Below, piece after piece: positions 25,116 to 33,730 of a DNA stretch of 64,000 bases (position 1 is its first letter; each line of letters begins with the position of its first letter). The position numbers and the translations under genes are program-made. This DNA comes from Palsa-504 sp963744575 (GTDB taxonomy: Bacteria > Actinomycetota > Actinomycetes > Streptosporangiales > Streptosporangiaceae), in contig CAVUUF010000013.1 of assembly GCA_963744575.1 (NCBI GenBank), positions 1 through 64,000 on the forward strand, read 5' to 3'. The notes under the pieces are model-generated. The model made no database searches. It saw only the letters and a program-made list of their open reading frames with translations, and was not told the origin of the DNA.

Positions 25116-26360
25116 ATGATACAAACACTCACCGCGGGTGACGACTCCCCGCACTTCCCGCAATCTCCGGACACCCGGCACGACCCGCACACCCGGCACG
25201 ACCCGGACCACCCGCAGCTCCCGGAGGCGATCCGGATCCGGGCCGGCTCGCCGGAGGCACTGCTCGCGCTCGTGCCGTACCTGCTCGGCTTCGTCCCGCG
25301 GGCCAGCCTGGTCGTGATCGGCACCGAGCCGCCGAACCACCTGATCAAGGTCACCCTCCGCTACGACCTGCCCGATCCGCCCGGCACCGGGGTGGCGGCC
25401 GACCTCGCCGCGCACGCCGTCGGCGTGCTCGAGTCGCAGCGGCTGCCCGCGCTGGTGGCGGTCGGCTACGGCCCCTCGATGCTGGTCGACTCGGTAGCGG
25501 GCGCGCTGGGCGCCGCGGCCGGGGCCGCCGGGATCGAGGTGACCGACATCCTGCGCGCGGAGGACGGACGCTATTGGTCTTACCTGTGCTCCAGCGAGGA
25601 ATGCTGCCCGGCCGCGGGCACGCCCTTCGATCCCGGCGCGCACGCCGCGGCGGACGCCATGGCCGGCACCGGCCACGTGGTGCTGGCCGACCGGGCCGCG
25701 GTCGCGGCCCAGGTCGCGCCGCTCGGCGGCAGCGCCGCGGAGTCTATGCGCCAGGCGACCCGCCGAGCCGAACGGCACGTCAGCCAGCTGCTCGCCAAGG
25801 TCCGTAAGTCCGCCCGCCTCGGCGCCGCCCGGCGCATGATCGCCGCCGAGGGCCTGAAGGCAGTGGGCAGCATGATCGCCACCTACCGCGAGGGCGGCAG
25901 CTGCCCCGCGGATTACCAGCTCGCGTGGATCATGGTGGCGCTGCGCGACCTGCGGATCAGGGACGACGCGTGGGCCCGGATGGACCCGGCCTACCGGGAC
26001 GCGCACCGGCGGCTGTGGACGGACATGACCCGCCGGGCGCAGCCTGGTTACGTAGCCGCCCCCGCCTCCTTGCTCGCCTTTGTGGCCTGGCAGTCCGGCG
26101 ACGGGGCGCTGGCCAACGTGGCGCTCGACCGGGCCCTGGCCGACGAGCCCGGATACTCGATGGCCTCGCTGCTCCGGCAGGTAATCACCGCCGGCGCGCC
26201 GCCGGCGCTGGCCAGGCTGCCGATGACCCCGGAGGAGGTGGCCGCCAGCTACGACGAAGCCGACCCGGACGAGACCGACCCGGGCGAAGCCGACCTGGAG
26301 GCCTACGACCACGACCCGGACGCCGATGTCCACCACCCGGACCCGCTGGGCGAACAATGA
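25116..26360 (+). CDS. DUF4192 domain-containing protein
   Basis: A 414-residue actinobacterial protein of unknown function. DUF4192 hallmarks: AIRIRAGSPEALLALVPYLLGF near the start, SLVVIGT, and further on MLVDSVAGAL, DILRAEDGRYWSYLC with CCPAAGTPFD, and the YQLAWIMVALRDLRIRDDAW segment towards the C-terminus. The last 50 residues are Asp/Glu-rich and low in complexity (DEADPDETDPGEADLE). ATG 25116 is chosen because it opens the conserved part; the longer frame to 24840 overlaps mshC. Its promoter must be in the 160-bp gap with the DnaA-box hairpin. Confidence 0.85.
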   Translation: MIQTLTAGDDSPHFPQSPDTRHDPHTRHDPDHPQLPEAIRIRAGSPEALLALVPYLLGFVPRASLVVIGTEPPNHLIKVTLRYDLPDPPGTGVAADLAAHAVGVLESQRLPALVAVGYGPSMLVDSVAGALGAAAGAAGIEVTDILRAEDGRYWSYLCSSEECCPAAGTPFDPGAHAAADAMAGTGHVVLADRAAVAAQVAPLGGSAAESMRQATRRAERHVSQLLAKVRKSARLGAARRMIAAEGLKAVGSMIATYREGGSCPADYQLAWIMVALRDLRIRDDAWARMDPAYRDAHRRLWTDMTRRAQPGYVAAPASLLAFVAWQSGDGALANVALDRALADEPGYSMASLLRQVITAGAPPALARLPMTPEEVAASYDEADPDETDPGEADLEAYDHDPDADVHHPDPLGEQ

Positions 26361-26502
26361 GGTCAGGGCCACGCCGGAGAGAGAGGCGCGTGTTTGGGGG
26401 ATACACTGCCTGAGATGTTCGTCCGGCTCAGTGCGGATCTCGCCCGTTTGTCCGTCCGCGGCCGTTTCCATAATGGATGACAGCCCTAACGGAAGGATGC
26501 CC

Positions 26503-27915
26503 GTGTCGGATACCCGCACGCACGACGTCGAGCAGGCGCGTGACGCCGAAGACGCGCACGAGATCGAGGTGGCCCGGCTGCGCGAGGCCTACGCCGCCCT
26601 GCCACCCGGGGTCCCGGTGCGGCTGGCCAAGCGGACCTCCAACCTGTTCCGGTTCCGCGACCAGGGTCAGGCCGCTTCTCCGCGGGGCGGCCTGGACGCC
26701 TCCGCGTTCGGTCACGTGCTGCGCGTCGACCCCGCCGCCAGGACGGCCCGGGTCGGGGGCATGACCACCTACGAGGATCTCTGCGCGGCGACGCTCCCGC
26801 ATCAGCTGATGCCGCTGGTGGTGCCGCAGCTCAAGACGATCACCCTCGGCGGCGCGGTCACCGGGCTCGGCATCGAGTCCACCTCGTTCCGCAACGGCTT
26901 GCCGCATGAGTCCGTCACCGAGATGGAGATCCTGACCGGCGACGGGCGCGTCGTCCGGGCCACCGCCGACAATGAGCACGCGAACCTGTTCCGCGGCTTC
27001 CCGAACTCCTACGGGACGCTCGGCTACTCGCTGTCGCTCACCATCGAGCTCCAGCCGGTCCGGCCGTTCGTGCACATCCGCCACTTCCCGTTCGACAGCG
27101 CCGAAGCCTGCATGGACGCCATCGCCCAGATCGCCGCGGAGGGCAGCTACCGCGGTCATAAGGCGGATTTCCTGGACGGGACGGTGTTCGGGCCCGGCGA
27201 GCTCTACCTCACCGTGGGCGCGTTCAGTGACGTGGCGCCGTGGCGCAGCGACTACACCGGCCAGCAGATCTACTACCAGTCGGTCCGGCGGGACAGGGAA
27301 GACTTCCTCACCACCCACGACTACCTGTGGCGCTGGGACACCGACTGGTTCTGGTGCTCGCAAGCCTTCGGGGCGCAGAAACCACTGGTCAGAAAGCTGT
27401 GGCCGCGCCGCTACCGGCGTTCGGACGTGTACCGCAAGCTGGTCGCCCTCGACCGCCGCTACCGCCTGACCAGTCGCCTGAACACCAGGCGTAACCGGCC
27501 GCAACGCGAACCGGTCATCCAGGACGTGGAGATCCCGGTCGAACGCGGTGCCGAGTTCCTGCGATATTTTGCGGCAAATGTGGGGATGAGTCCGGTATGG
27601 CTATGCCCGCTGCAGCTGCGCGGCGAGCGCGCCTGGCCCCTCTACCCGCTCCAGCCTGGCGAGGTGTACGTGAACTTCGGGTTCTGGGGGACCGTGCCGC
27701 TGCCTGCGGGCCAGACAGAGGGCTATTACAACCGCCTCGTCGAGGACGAGGTGGCCAAGCTGAACGGGCACAAGTCGCTGTACTCCACGTCGTTCTACGC
27801 CGAGGACGAGTTCTACCGGTGTTACAACGGTGAGGCGTACCGTGCGCTCAAGCGCGCCTACGACGGCGAGGGCCGCCTGCTCGGCCTGTACGAGAAGTGC
27901 GTCAGGGGACGCTGA
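26503..27915 (+). CDS. tmsA: FAD-binding oxidoreductase, 10-methyl fatty-acid synthesis
   Basis: A 470-residue FAD_binding_4 (DWARF1/seladin-like) oxidoreductase. The FAD domain includes VRLAKRTSNLFR, VDPAARTARVGGMTTYEDL, and KTITLGGAVTGLGIESTSFRNG. Encoded directly before a CFA-type methyltransferase. In actinobacteria this pair converts an oleoyl chain to 10-methylstearate: the methyltransferase adds a methylene at C-10, and this enzyme reduces it with NADPH (TmsA/BfaA role). GTG 26503 is chosen because GGAAGG lies six bases upstream; ATG 26497 and the longer open frame to 26326 are less likely. Confidence 0.82.
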   Translation: MSDTRTHDVEQARDAEDAHEIEVARLREAYAALPPGVPVRLAKRTSNLFRFRDQGQAASPRGGLDASAFGHVLRVDPAARTARVGGMTTYEDLCAATLPHQLMPLVVPQLKTITLGGAVTGLGIESTSFRNGLPHESVTEMEILTGDGRVVRATADNEHANLFRGFPNSYGTLGYSLSLTIELQPVRPFVHIRHFPFDSAEACMDAIAQIAAEGSYRGHKADFLDGTVFGPGELYLTVGAFSDVAPWRSDYTGQQIYYQSVRRDREDFLTTHDYLWRWDTDWFWCSQAFGAQKPLVRKLWPRRYRRSDVYRKLVALDRRYRLTSRLNTRRNRPQREPVIQDVEIPVERGAEFLRYFAANVGMSPVWLCPLQLRGERAWPLYPLQPGEVYVNFGFWGTVPLPAGQTEGYYNRLVEDEVAKLNGHKSLYSTSFYAEDEFYRCYNGEAYRALKRAYDGEGRLLGLYEKCVRGR

Positions 27916-27935
27916 CCGAAAGGATCGCACCATCC

Positions 27936-29213
27936 ATGGCACTTGCTGAGGCCTTCGAGGCATTCGCGGGGCCGGACGGCCCGGTGGAGTTCACGGCCTA
28001 CGACGGCAGTCACGTCGGGGCGCCCGGATCTCCGGTGAAGATCACGGTCCGCTCGCCGGTAGCCGCGGCGTACCTGGCGCAGGCCCCCGGGGCGCTCGGG
28101 CTGGCCCGCGCCTACGTGGCCGGGCACCTGGACGTCGAGGGGGACATGTACGAGACTCTGAGCAGGATGACGAAGGCCCAGTCCATCAGCCTGGACGTCA
28201 CGGAGAAGCTGCGCCTGCTGCAGGCCCTCGGCGGCCCGAAGCTCCTGCTGCACCGGATGCCTCCGCCGCCGCAGGAGGTCAAGGTGAACCGCCGCTGGCT
28301 GGTCGGCCGGCGGCACTCCAAGGGCCGCGACGCCAACGCGATCTCCCACCACTACGACGTGTCCAACCGGTTCTACGAGTGGGTGCTCGGGCCGTCGATG
28401 GCGTACACCTGTGCCTGCTACCCGCACGAGGACGCGACCCTGGAAGAGGCACAGGCCTACAAGTTCGACCTGGTCGCCCGTAAGCTCGGCCTCACCGACG
28501 GCATGCGGCTGCTCGACGTCGGCTGCGGCTGGGGCGGCATGGTGATGCATGCCGCCCGGGAATACGGCGTCAAGGCGCTCGGCGTGACCCTGTCCGCCCA
28601 GCAGGCCGCGTGGGCCCAGGCCGCGATCGTGCGGGAGGGGCTGTCCAAGCTCGCCGAGGTGCGGCACCTGGACTACCGCGACGTGCCGGAGACCGGCTTC
28701 AACGCGGTCAGCTCGATCGGGCTGACCGAGCACATCGGCAAGGCGAACCTGCCGTCCTACTTCTCTTTCCTGTACGGGAAGCTGAGGGTCGGCGGGCGGC
28801 TGCTGAATCACTGCATCACGCGGCCGGACAATACTGAGCCGGCCGTCCGCATGCGCGGGTTCATCAACCGGTACGTATTCCCCGACGGCGAGCTTGAGGG
28901 ACCCGGCTACCTGATCTCGCATATGCACGACGCTGGCTTCGAGGTGCGGCACGAGGAGAACCTGCGCGAGCACTACGCCAAGACCCTAGCCGCCTGGTGC
29001 GCCAACCTGGACGCGCACTGGAGAGAGGCGGTCGAGGAGGTCGGCCGGGGTACCGCCCGGGTTTGGCGGCTGTACATGGCCGGGTCGCGGCTGGGGTTCG
29101 ATCGTAACCACATCGAACTGCACCAGGTGCTGGGCGTGCGGCTGGCGGCGGACGGGACGTCCGGCATGCCGCTGCGGCCCGACTGGGAGCTGCCCCGGGT
29201 CCTCGCCGGCTAA
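27936..29213 (+). CDS. tmsB: CFA-type SAM methyltransferase, 10-methylene fatty-acid synthesis
   Basis: A 425-residue mycolic-acid/cyclopropane-fatty-acid synthase family methyltransferase. The family entry motif ISHHYDVSNRFYEWVLG precedes SAM motif I, LLDVGCGWGGM, and the later IGLTEHIGKANLPSYF segment with the catalytic Glu/His region. The 85-residue N-terminal domain fits CFA-type enzymes that act on acyl chains of phospholipids. It follows the FAD oxidoreductase by 20 bases; AAAGGA lies upstream of ATG 27936. Pairing supports TmsB (UfaA1/BfaB-like) rather than a cyclopropane synthase. Confidence 0.82.
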   Translation: MALAEAFEAFAGPDGPVEFTAYDGSHVGAPGSPVKITVRSPVAAAYLAQAPGALGLARAYVAGHLDVEGDMYETLSRMTKAQSISLDVTEKLRLLQALGGPKLLLHRMPPPPQEVKVNRRWLVGRRHSKGRDANAISHHYDVSNRFYEWVLGPSMAYTCACYPHEDATLEEAQAYKFDLVARKLGLTDGMRLLDVGCGWGGMVMHAAREYGVKALGVTLSAQQAAWAQAAIVREGLSKLAEVRHLDYRDVPETGFNAVSSIGLTEHIGKANLPSYFSFLYGKLRVGGRLLNHCITRPDNTEPAVRMRGFINRYVFPDGELEGPGYLISHMHDAGFEVRHEENLREHYAKTLAAWCANLDAHWREAVEEVGRGTARVWRLYMAGSRLGFDRNHIELHQVLGVRLAADGTSGMPLRPDWELPRVLAG

Positions 29214-29226
29214 TCTACCGAACGGC

Positions 29227-29243
29227 CTGGGCTCCTCGCCCAG
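29227..29243 (+). terminator. Hairpin after the methyltransferase gene
   Basis: CTGGGC-TCCTC-GCCCAG, a perfect 6-bp stem starting 14 bases after the stop codon; no T-run. Confidence 0.5.
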
Positions 29244-29317
29244 CACCACTACCAGCCCCGATGGGGGGCGCCCTGGCCGACAGTTCCGATCCGCGGCAGG
29301 TGCGCTATCCTTTGCGC

Positions 29318-29347
29318 ATGCGTGCCGTCCGGCTGCTCCTTACCTAG
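29318..29347 (+). CDS. leuS leader peptide (MRAVRLLLT)
   Basis: A nine-codon open frame with three Leu codons in a row (CTG CTC CTT), followed by Thr and TAG. It stands 92 bases upstream of leuS and immediately before two hairpins, the arrangement of a ribosome-stalling leader. No ribosome site precedes the ATG, but TATCCT at 29306-29311 could be a -10 placing transcription start at or near the A of the ATG, making it a leaderless message as is common in actinobacteria. Peptides of this kind (MR-x-x-x-LLL) are known before actinobacterial leucine genes. Confidence 0.7.
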   Translation: MRAVRLLLT

Positions 29348-29402
29348 CCGCGCCGACTTACCGTCGTTGGCGCGGCTGCCCCTCGTCTCGAGGGGCGTTT
29401 TC
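29346..29402 (+). promoter_or_regulatory. Leucine attenuator: hairpin plus intrinsic terminator
   Basis: Hairpin A pairs AGCCGCGCC (29346-29354) with GGCGCGGCT (29369-29377). Terminator hairpin B pairs GCCCCTCG (29378-29385) with CGAGGGGC (29389-29396) around TCT, then GTTTTC. A ribosome held at the Leu codons (29333-29341) would cover the left arm of A. How that releases the terminator is not obvious from these two stems alone, so an antiterminator partner has yet to be identified. Confidence 0.65.
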
Positions 29403-29438
29403 ATTGCAGGCCCGGACCGATTCAATGGTGAGGAAACG

Positions 29439-31934
29439 ATGACAGCGGCCGAGAGCGCAGACCTGGCGCAGCGCTATGATCCCCGTGATGTCCAGGAGAA
29501 GTGGCAGGCGCGCTGGGCGGAGCTAGATCCGTTCCGGGCCAGCGAGGACGCCGCCGACCCCCGGGAGCACTTCTACCTGGTGGACATGTTCCCGTATCCG
29601 TCGGGTGACCTGCACATGGGCCACGCCGAGGCGTACGCCATCGGCGATGCCCTCGCCCGCTATCACTTCCTGCGCGGCGAGAACGTGCTGCACCCGATCG
29701 GCTGGGACGCCTTCGGCCTGCCCGCGGAGAACGCCGCCATCAGGAACAACTCACACCCGGCGGACTGGACCTACGCCAACATCGAGACGCAGGCCGCGTC
29801 GTTCCGGCGGTACGCGACCTCGTTCGACTGGAGCCGGCGGCTGCAGACCTGCGATCCCGCCTACTACCGCTGGAACCAGTGGTTGTTCCTGCGGTTCTAC
29901 GAGCGTGGCCTGGCCTACCGCCGGGACGGCTACGTGAACTGGTGCCCGGTGGACCAGACCGTCCTGGCCAACGAGCAGGTCATCGCCGGCAAGTGCGAGC
30001 GCTGCGGCGCCGACGTGGTACGGCGGATGCTGAACCAGTGGTACTTCAAGATCACCGAATACGCGGACCGGCTGCTGGAGGACGCCAAGCAGCTCGAGGG
30101 CTGCTGGCCGGACCGCGTGCTGCTGATGCAGCGCAACTGGATCGGCCGGTCCGAGGGCGCCGAGGTCCGCTTCACCGTGGAAGGCCGCGATGAGCCGGTC
30201 ACGGTGTTCACCACCAGGCCCGACACCCTGTACGGGGCCACGTTCTTCGTGGTCGCGGCCGACTCGCCGCTGGCCGAGCAGATCTGCGCCCCCGATCGCC
30301 TGCCCGAGCTGCGCGCCTACGTGGAGCAGGTCAGGAAGCTGACCGATATCGAGCGCCAGTCGACCGAACGCGAGAAGACCGGCGTCTTCCTGGGCCGGCA
30401 CGCGATCAACCCGGTGAACGGCCAGCCGATCCCGGTGTGGGCCGCCGACTACGTGCTGCCGGACTACGGCACCGGGGCGATCATGGCGGTGCCCGCGCAC
30501 GACCAGCGTGACCTGGACTTCGCCCGGGCCTACGGGCTCGACGTCCGGGTCGTGGTGGAGACCGGGCTGCCGGACCCGGCGCAGTCCTGGATCGCCACCC
30601 CCGGCGACGGCGCGCTGGTGAACTCCGGGCCGATCAACGGGCTGGGCAAGGCGGAGGCGATCGCCGCGATCACCGCCATCCTGGAGGAGCAGGGCCAGGG
30701 CCGGGCGGCGGTCAACTACCGCCTGCGGGACTGGCTGGTGTCCAGGCAGCGCTTCTGGGGCACCCCCATCCCGATCGTGCACTGTCCGTCCTGCGGCGAG
30801 GTCCCGGTGCCCGACGACCAGCTCCCGGTGGTGCTGCCCGACTTGCGCGGCCAGGACCTGGTGCCCCGCGGCGTCTCCCCGCTCGCCGCGGCGGAGGACT
30901 GGGTGAACGTGCCCTGCCCGGCCTGCGGCGAGCCCGCCAGGCGGGACACGGACACCATGGACACGTTCGTGGACTCCTCCTGGTACATGTTCAGGTACTG
31001 CTCGCCGGAGTACACCGACGGTCCGTTCGACCCGGCTGAAGTCCGCCGCTGGGCGCCGGTGGACATGTACGTGGGCGGCGTCGAGCACGCCATCTTGCAC
31101 CTGCTCTACAGCAGGTTCTTCACCAAGATCCTCTATGACATGGGCCTGGTCGACTTCACCGAGCCGTTTACCCGGCTGATCAACCAGGGTCAGGTGATCA
31201 ACCGCGGCAAGGCCATGTCCAAGTCGCTCGGCAACGGCGTCGACCTGGGCGAGCAGATCCAGCGATTCGGCGTGGACGCGATCAGGCTGACCATGATCTT
31301 CGCCAGCCCGCCCGAGGACGACATCGACTGGGCTGACATGCACCCGGAGGCTATGGTCAAGTTCCTCGGCCGGGTGTGGCGGATCGCCGCCGACGTGGCC
31401 GACGCGGCCCTGGGCGCCGCCGGTCAGGACGCGGGTACGGGCGACACCGAGCTGCGCCGGGTCACCCACCGGACCATTGACGAGACCACCCGCCAGGTCG
31501 GGGCGTACCGGCTGAACGTGGCCGTGGCCCGGCTGATGGAGCTGGTCAGCGCCACCAGGAAGGCCATCGACTCCGGGCCGGGAGCGGCCGACCGGGCGGT
31601 CCGCGAGGCGGCGGACGTACTGGCGGTGCTGGTGTCGCTGTTCGCCCCGTACACCGCCGAGGAGGCCTGGCAGCTACTCGGGCACAAGCCGTCGGTGGCC
31701 CGCGCCACCTGGCCGGTAGCCGACCAGGCCCTGCTGGCCCAGGAGAAGGTGACCTGCGTGGTGCAGGTCAACGGCAAGGTCCGCGACAAGCTCGAAGTCC
31801 CCCCGGAGATCGGTGAGGCCGAACTCCGCGAGCTCGCGCTGGTGGCCCCCGGGGTCGTCCGCACGCTAGGGGACCAGCAGGTGAACCGGGTCATCGTACG
31901 GCCGCCGAAGCTAGTCAGCATCGTCGCGGCATAG
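29439..31934 (+). CDS. leuS: Leucyl-tRNA synthetase
   Basis: An 831-residue class I synthetase that charges tRNA-Leu. The HIGH motif is in YPSGDLHMGHAEAY, the CP1 editing domain occupies about residues 220-410 with the TTRPDTLYGATF motif, a CxxC zinc site is in HCPSCGEVPV and NVPCPACGEPA, and the KMSKS loop is KAMSKSLGNGVD. The C-terminal tRNA-binding domain ends in VNGKVRDKLEVP. ATG 29439 follows GAGGAAACG; the ORF's upstream extension overlaps the attenuator and is not translated. Expression is probably controlled by leucyl-tRNA charging through the leader. Confidence 0.97.
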   Translation: MTAAESADLAQRYDPRDVQEKWQARWAELDPFRASEDAADPREHFYLVDMFPYPSGDLHMGHAEAYAIGDALARYHFLRGENVLHPIGWDAFGLPAENAAIRNNSHPADWTYANIETQAASFRRYATSFDWSRRLQTCDPAYYRWNQWLFLRFYERGLAYRRDGYVNWCPVDQTVLANEQVIAGKCERCGADVVRRMLNQWYFKITEYADRLLEDAKQLEGCWPDRVLLMQRNWIGRSEGAEVRFTVEGRDEPVTVFTTRPDTLYGATFFVVAADSPLAEQICAPDRLPELRAYVEQVRKLTDIERQSTEREKTGVFLGRHAINPVNGQPIPVWAADYVLPDYGTGAIMAVPAHDQRDLDFARAYGLDVRVVVETGLPDPAQSWIATPGDGALVNSGPINGLGKAEAIAAITAILEEQGQGRAAVNYRLRDWLVSRQRFWGTPIPIVHCPSCGEVPVPDDQLPVVLPDLRGQDLVPRGVSPLAAAEDWVNVPCPACGEPARRDTDTMDTFVDSSWYMFRYCSPEYTDGPFDPAEVRRWAPVDMYVGGVEHAILHLLYSRFFTKILYDMGLVDFTEPFTRLINQGQVINRGKAMSKSLGNGVDLGEQIQRFGVDAIRLTMIFASPPEDDIDWADMHPEAMVKFLGRVWRIAADVADAALGAAGQDAGTGDTELRRVTHRTIDETTRQVGAYRLNVAVARLMELVSATRKAIDSGPGAADRAVREAADVLAVLVSLFAPYTAEEAWQLLGHKPSVARATWPVADQALLAQEKVTCVVQVNGKVRDKLEVPPEIGEAELRELALVAPGVVRTLGDQQVNRVIVRPPKLVSIVAA

Positions 31935-31940
31935 TGCCGC

Positions 31941-31961
31941 CCGGGCGGCGTCGCCGCCCGG
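31941..31961. terminator. Shared terminator between leuS and lexA
   Basis: CCGGGCGGC-GTC-GCCGCCCGG, a perfect 9-bp stem between the convergent leuS and lexA stops. It works for either strand in principle; no T-run. Confidence 0.55.
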
Positions 31962-31976
31962 ACCCGACAGCTCAGC

Positions 31977-32804
31977 TCAGACGCGGCGCAGTACGGCCAC
32001 GACCTTGCCGAGGATGGCGGCTTCGTCGCCGAGGATCGGCGTGTAGGCCGGGTTGTGCGGAATCAGCCAGACATGCCCGTCGCTCCGCTTGAACGTCTTC
32101 ACCGTCGCCTCGCCGTCCAGCATCGCGGCTACGATCTCGCCGTTCTCCGCGTCCTCCTGCTGGCGGACCACGACCCAGTCCCCGTCGGTGATGGCGGCGT
32201 TCATCATCGAATCGCCGGCCACCTTGAGCAGGAACAGCGTGCCCTCGCCGACCAGTTGCCTGGGCAGCGGGAACACGTCTTCGATTGCCTGCTCGGCCAG
32301 GATCGGGCCACCAGCGGCGATCCGCCCGACCAGCGGCACGTAGGCGGCTTCCTGCGAGGGGATGTCGATGCCCGCGATCTCGCCGGCCTCCTCCTCCCCC
32401 TCCCGGCTGGGCTCCCGGCTCGGTTCGGGCCGCACGGCCGGGTGGCCAGGCAGCCGCACCTCGACCGTCCGCGGCCGTCCCACGTCCCGGTGCAGGTATC
32501 CCTTCTTCTGCAGCGTGCTGAGCTGGTACGAGACGCTGGAGGTGCTGGTCAGCCCGACGGCCTCGCCGATCTCGCGCATCGACGGCGGGTAACCCCGCTT
32601 CTGCACCGATTCGCGGATGACCTGGAGCACCTTGCGCTGTCGCCAGGTCAGCACGTGATCGGGATCGGGCTTGTCCGGGGTCTCCAGCGTGACGACCGGC
32701 ACGCTTCCCTTCGGCTTGCGTCCTGGCCTCCCCTTGGGTCTGGCTGTGCCTGGATCGGTGCGGGAAACGCTGGTTGCGGCGCCTCCCGTGGCGGTTTCCT
32801 CCAT
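31977..32804 (-). CDS. lexA: LexA SOS repressor
   Basis: A 275-residue repressor of the SOS regulon. The N-terminal winged HTH is at about 53-115, with VLQVIRESVQKRGYPPSMREI and LTSTSSVSYQLSTLQ as recognition helix. The cleavage site Ala164-Gly165 lies in GRIAAGGPIL, with catalytic Ser199 (GDSMMN) and Lys236 (ATVKTF). An acidic linker at about 128-142 (PSREPSREGEEEAGE) is longer than usual. ATG 32804 follows GGAAGG; the frame extends to 33071 without support. An SOS box lies 66 bp upstream, so it is self-regulated. Confidence 0.96.
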   Translation of the reverse strand: MEETATGGAATSVSRTDPGTARPKGRPGRKPKGSVPVVTLETPDKPDPDHVLTWRQRKVLQVIRESVQKRGYPPSMREIGEAVGLTSTSSVSYQLSTLQKKGYLHRDVGRPRTVEVRLPGHPAVRPEPSREPSREGEEEAGEIAGIDIPSQEAAYVPLVGRIAAGGPILAEQAIEDVFPLPRQLVGEGTLFLLKVAGDSMMNAAITDGDWVVVRQQEDAENGEIVAAMLDGEATVKTFKRSDGHVWLIPHNPAYTPILGDEAAILGKVVAVLRRV

Positions 32805-32869
32805 CAGATGACCTTCCGTGTCCGAGTTCTGGCGTGCTGAGTAGAGACTAACGGTTCTTATCCGAGATC

Positions 32870-32885
32870 CCAAACATCTGTTCGA
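32870..32885 (-). promoter_or_regulatory. LexA (SOS) box upstream of lexA
   Basis: CCAAAC-ATCT-GTTCGA matches ten of twelve conserved positions of the actinobacterial box TCGAAC-N4-GTTCGA; the right half is perfect. It lies 66 bp before the lexA start, in the divergent lexA/LysM interval. Confidence 0.75.
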
Positions 32886-32945
32886 CGTGTCGCCAAAATG
32901 TCGGACCCATTGAGTAGAACGAGAGTAACGACTGCATACCCCGTT

Positions 32946-33001
32946 CGATCGAACAGTAATCCGATCGAATGGGTGTACGATCGAATGCGACGAGGCTCGA
33001 A
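32946..33001. repeat. Four TCGAA elements at an exact 16-bp period
   Basis: TCGAA occurs at 32949, 32965, 32981 and 32997, always 16 bp apart; the first three are CGATCGAA and the fourth GGCTCGAA. The first is inside the perfect palindrome GTTCGATCGAAC (32943-32954). They sit 25-80 bp upstream of the LysM gene and 140 bp upstream of lexA, a good place for a cooperative operator. Confidence 0.65.
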
Positions 33002-33025
33002 TTAAGGTTTGATTAGGAGATCGCC

Positions 33026-33520
33026 ATGAATGCGATGCCAGCAGAGGCGCTGACCTGCGATTCCGATGCATGCCCGCCCCGCGCGGAGACTGACCGTCAT
33101 GACGACGCCGAGATCCGCTCGCTCCGCGCCCCCCGCCCGGCCGCCCCGGACCCGCCCTCCCCGCGCCGCCGCGACACGCCGGCCCGGCGCCCCGGCCGCG
33201 ACACGCCGGCCGCCGCCCCGCTGCGGCTGACCAGGCGGGGCCGGGTGGTGGTCGCGGTCGCGGCCGCGCTGCTCGCGACCGCGGTATCGCTGTTCACGGC
33301 CGAGGCGGTACAGGCGACGAACCACGCCCCATCGGCGCACCCGGCGCGGCAGAGCCTCGTCCAGGTGATCGTGCGTCCCGGCCAGAGCCTGTGGTTGGTG
33401 GCCGAGAGCGCCGACCCGGACCAGGACACCCGCGCCGTCGTCCAGCAGATCGTCGACCTCAACGGGCTGAGCAGCGACGTGGTATTCGCCGGCCAGCAAC
33501 TCTGGGTGCCGCGCGGCTGA
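33026..33520 (+). CDS. LysM peptidoglycan-binding protein next to lexA
   Basis: A 164-residue cell-wall protein. The first 65 residues are Pro/Arg-rich cytoplasmic; one TM segment (VVVAVAAALLATAVSLFTA) at about 75-93 is followed by a short linker and one LysM domain at about 110-163 (VQVIVRPGQSLWLVAESADP, IVDLNGL, VFAGQQLWVP). AGGAG precedes ATG 33026. A LysM protein divergent from lexA is conserved in actinobacteria (Rv2719c/ChiZ in Mycobacterium, a damage-induced division inhibitor). That role is inferred from synteny. Confidence 0.9.
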   Translation: MNAMPAEALTCDSDACPPRAETDRHDDAEIRSLRAPRPAAPDPPSPRRRDTPARRPGRDTPAAAPLRLTRRGRVVVAVAAALLATAVSLFTAEAVQATNHAPSAHPARQSLVQVIVRPGQSLWLVAESADPDQDTRAVVQQIVDLNGLSSDVVFAGQQLWVPRG

Positions 33521-33631
33521 GCCCGGCCGCGACACGCCGCCCCGGGCCGCCGCAACGGCACGAAGGCCGGGCTTTTCCCGATTTCCCGCTCGCGCCCGCT
33601 TGCCTCCGGCCGTCCTCGTGGTCTACCGTAA

Positions 33632-33682
33632 CCACAACATCTAGTACTTACACCCTTGTGTTTTTTCCACAAGTTGTGTTCA
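33632..33682 (+). promoter_or_regulatory. Candidate NrdR boxes
   Basis: CCACAACATCTAGTAC (33632-33647) resembles the NrdR box ACACwATATmTwGTGT. CCACAAGTTGTGTTCA (33667-33682) is a poorer second half with the same CCACAA start. Spacing is 35 bp, close to the usual three helical turns. CTTGTG (33655-33660) and CACAAG (33668-33673) form a hairpin with a T6 loop that overlaps the second box, so the sites are not certain. The best reason is location: just before nrdR. Confidence 0.45.
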
Positions 33683-33730
33683 CAGGTAGAATGATTAGTG
33701 AACACGCACGGTGGCCAGGGAGGTGATCTC

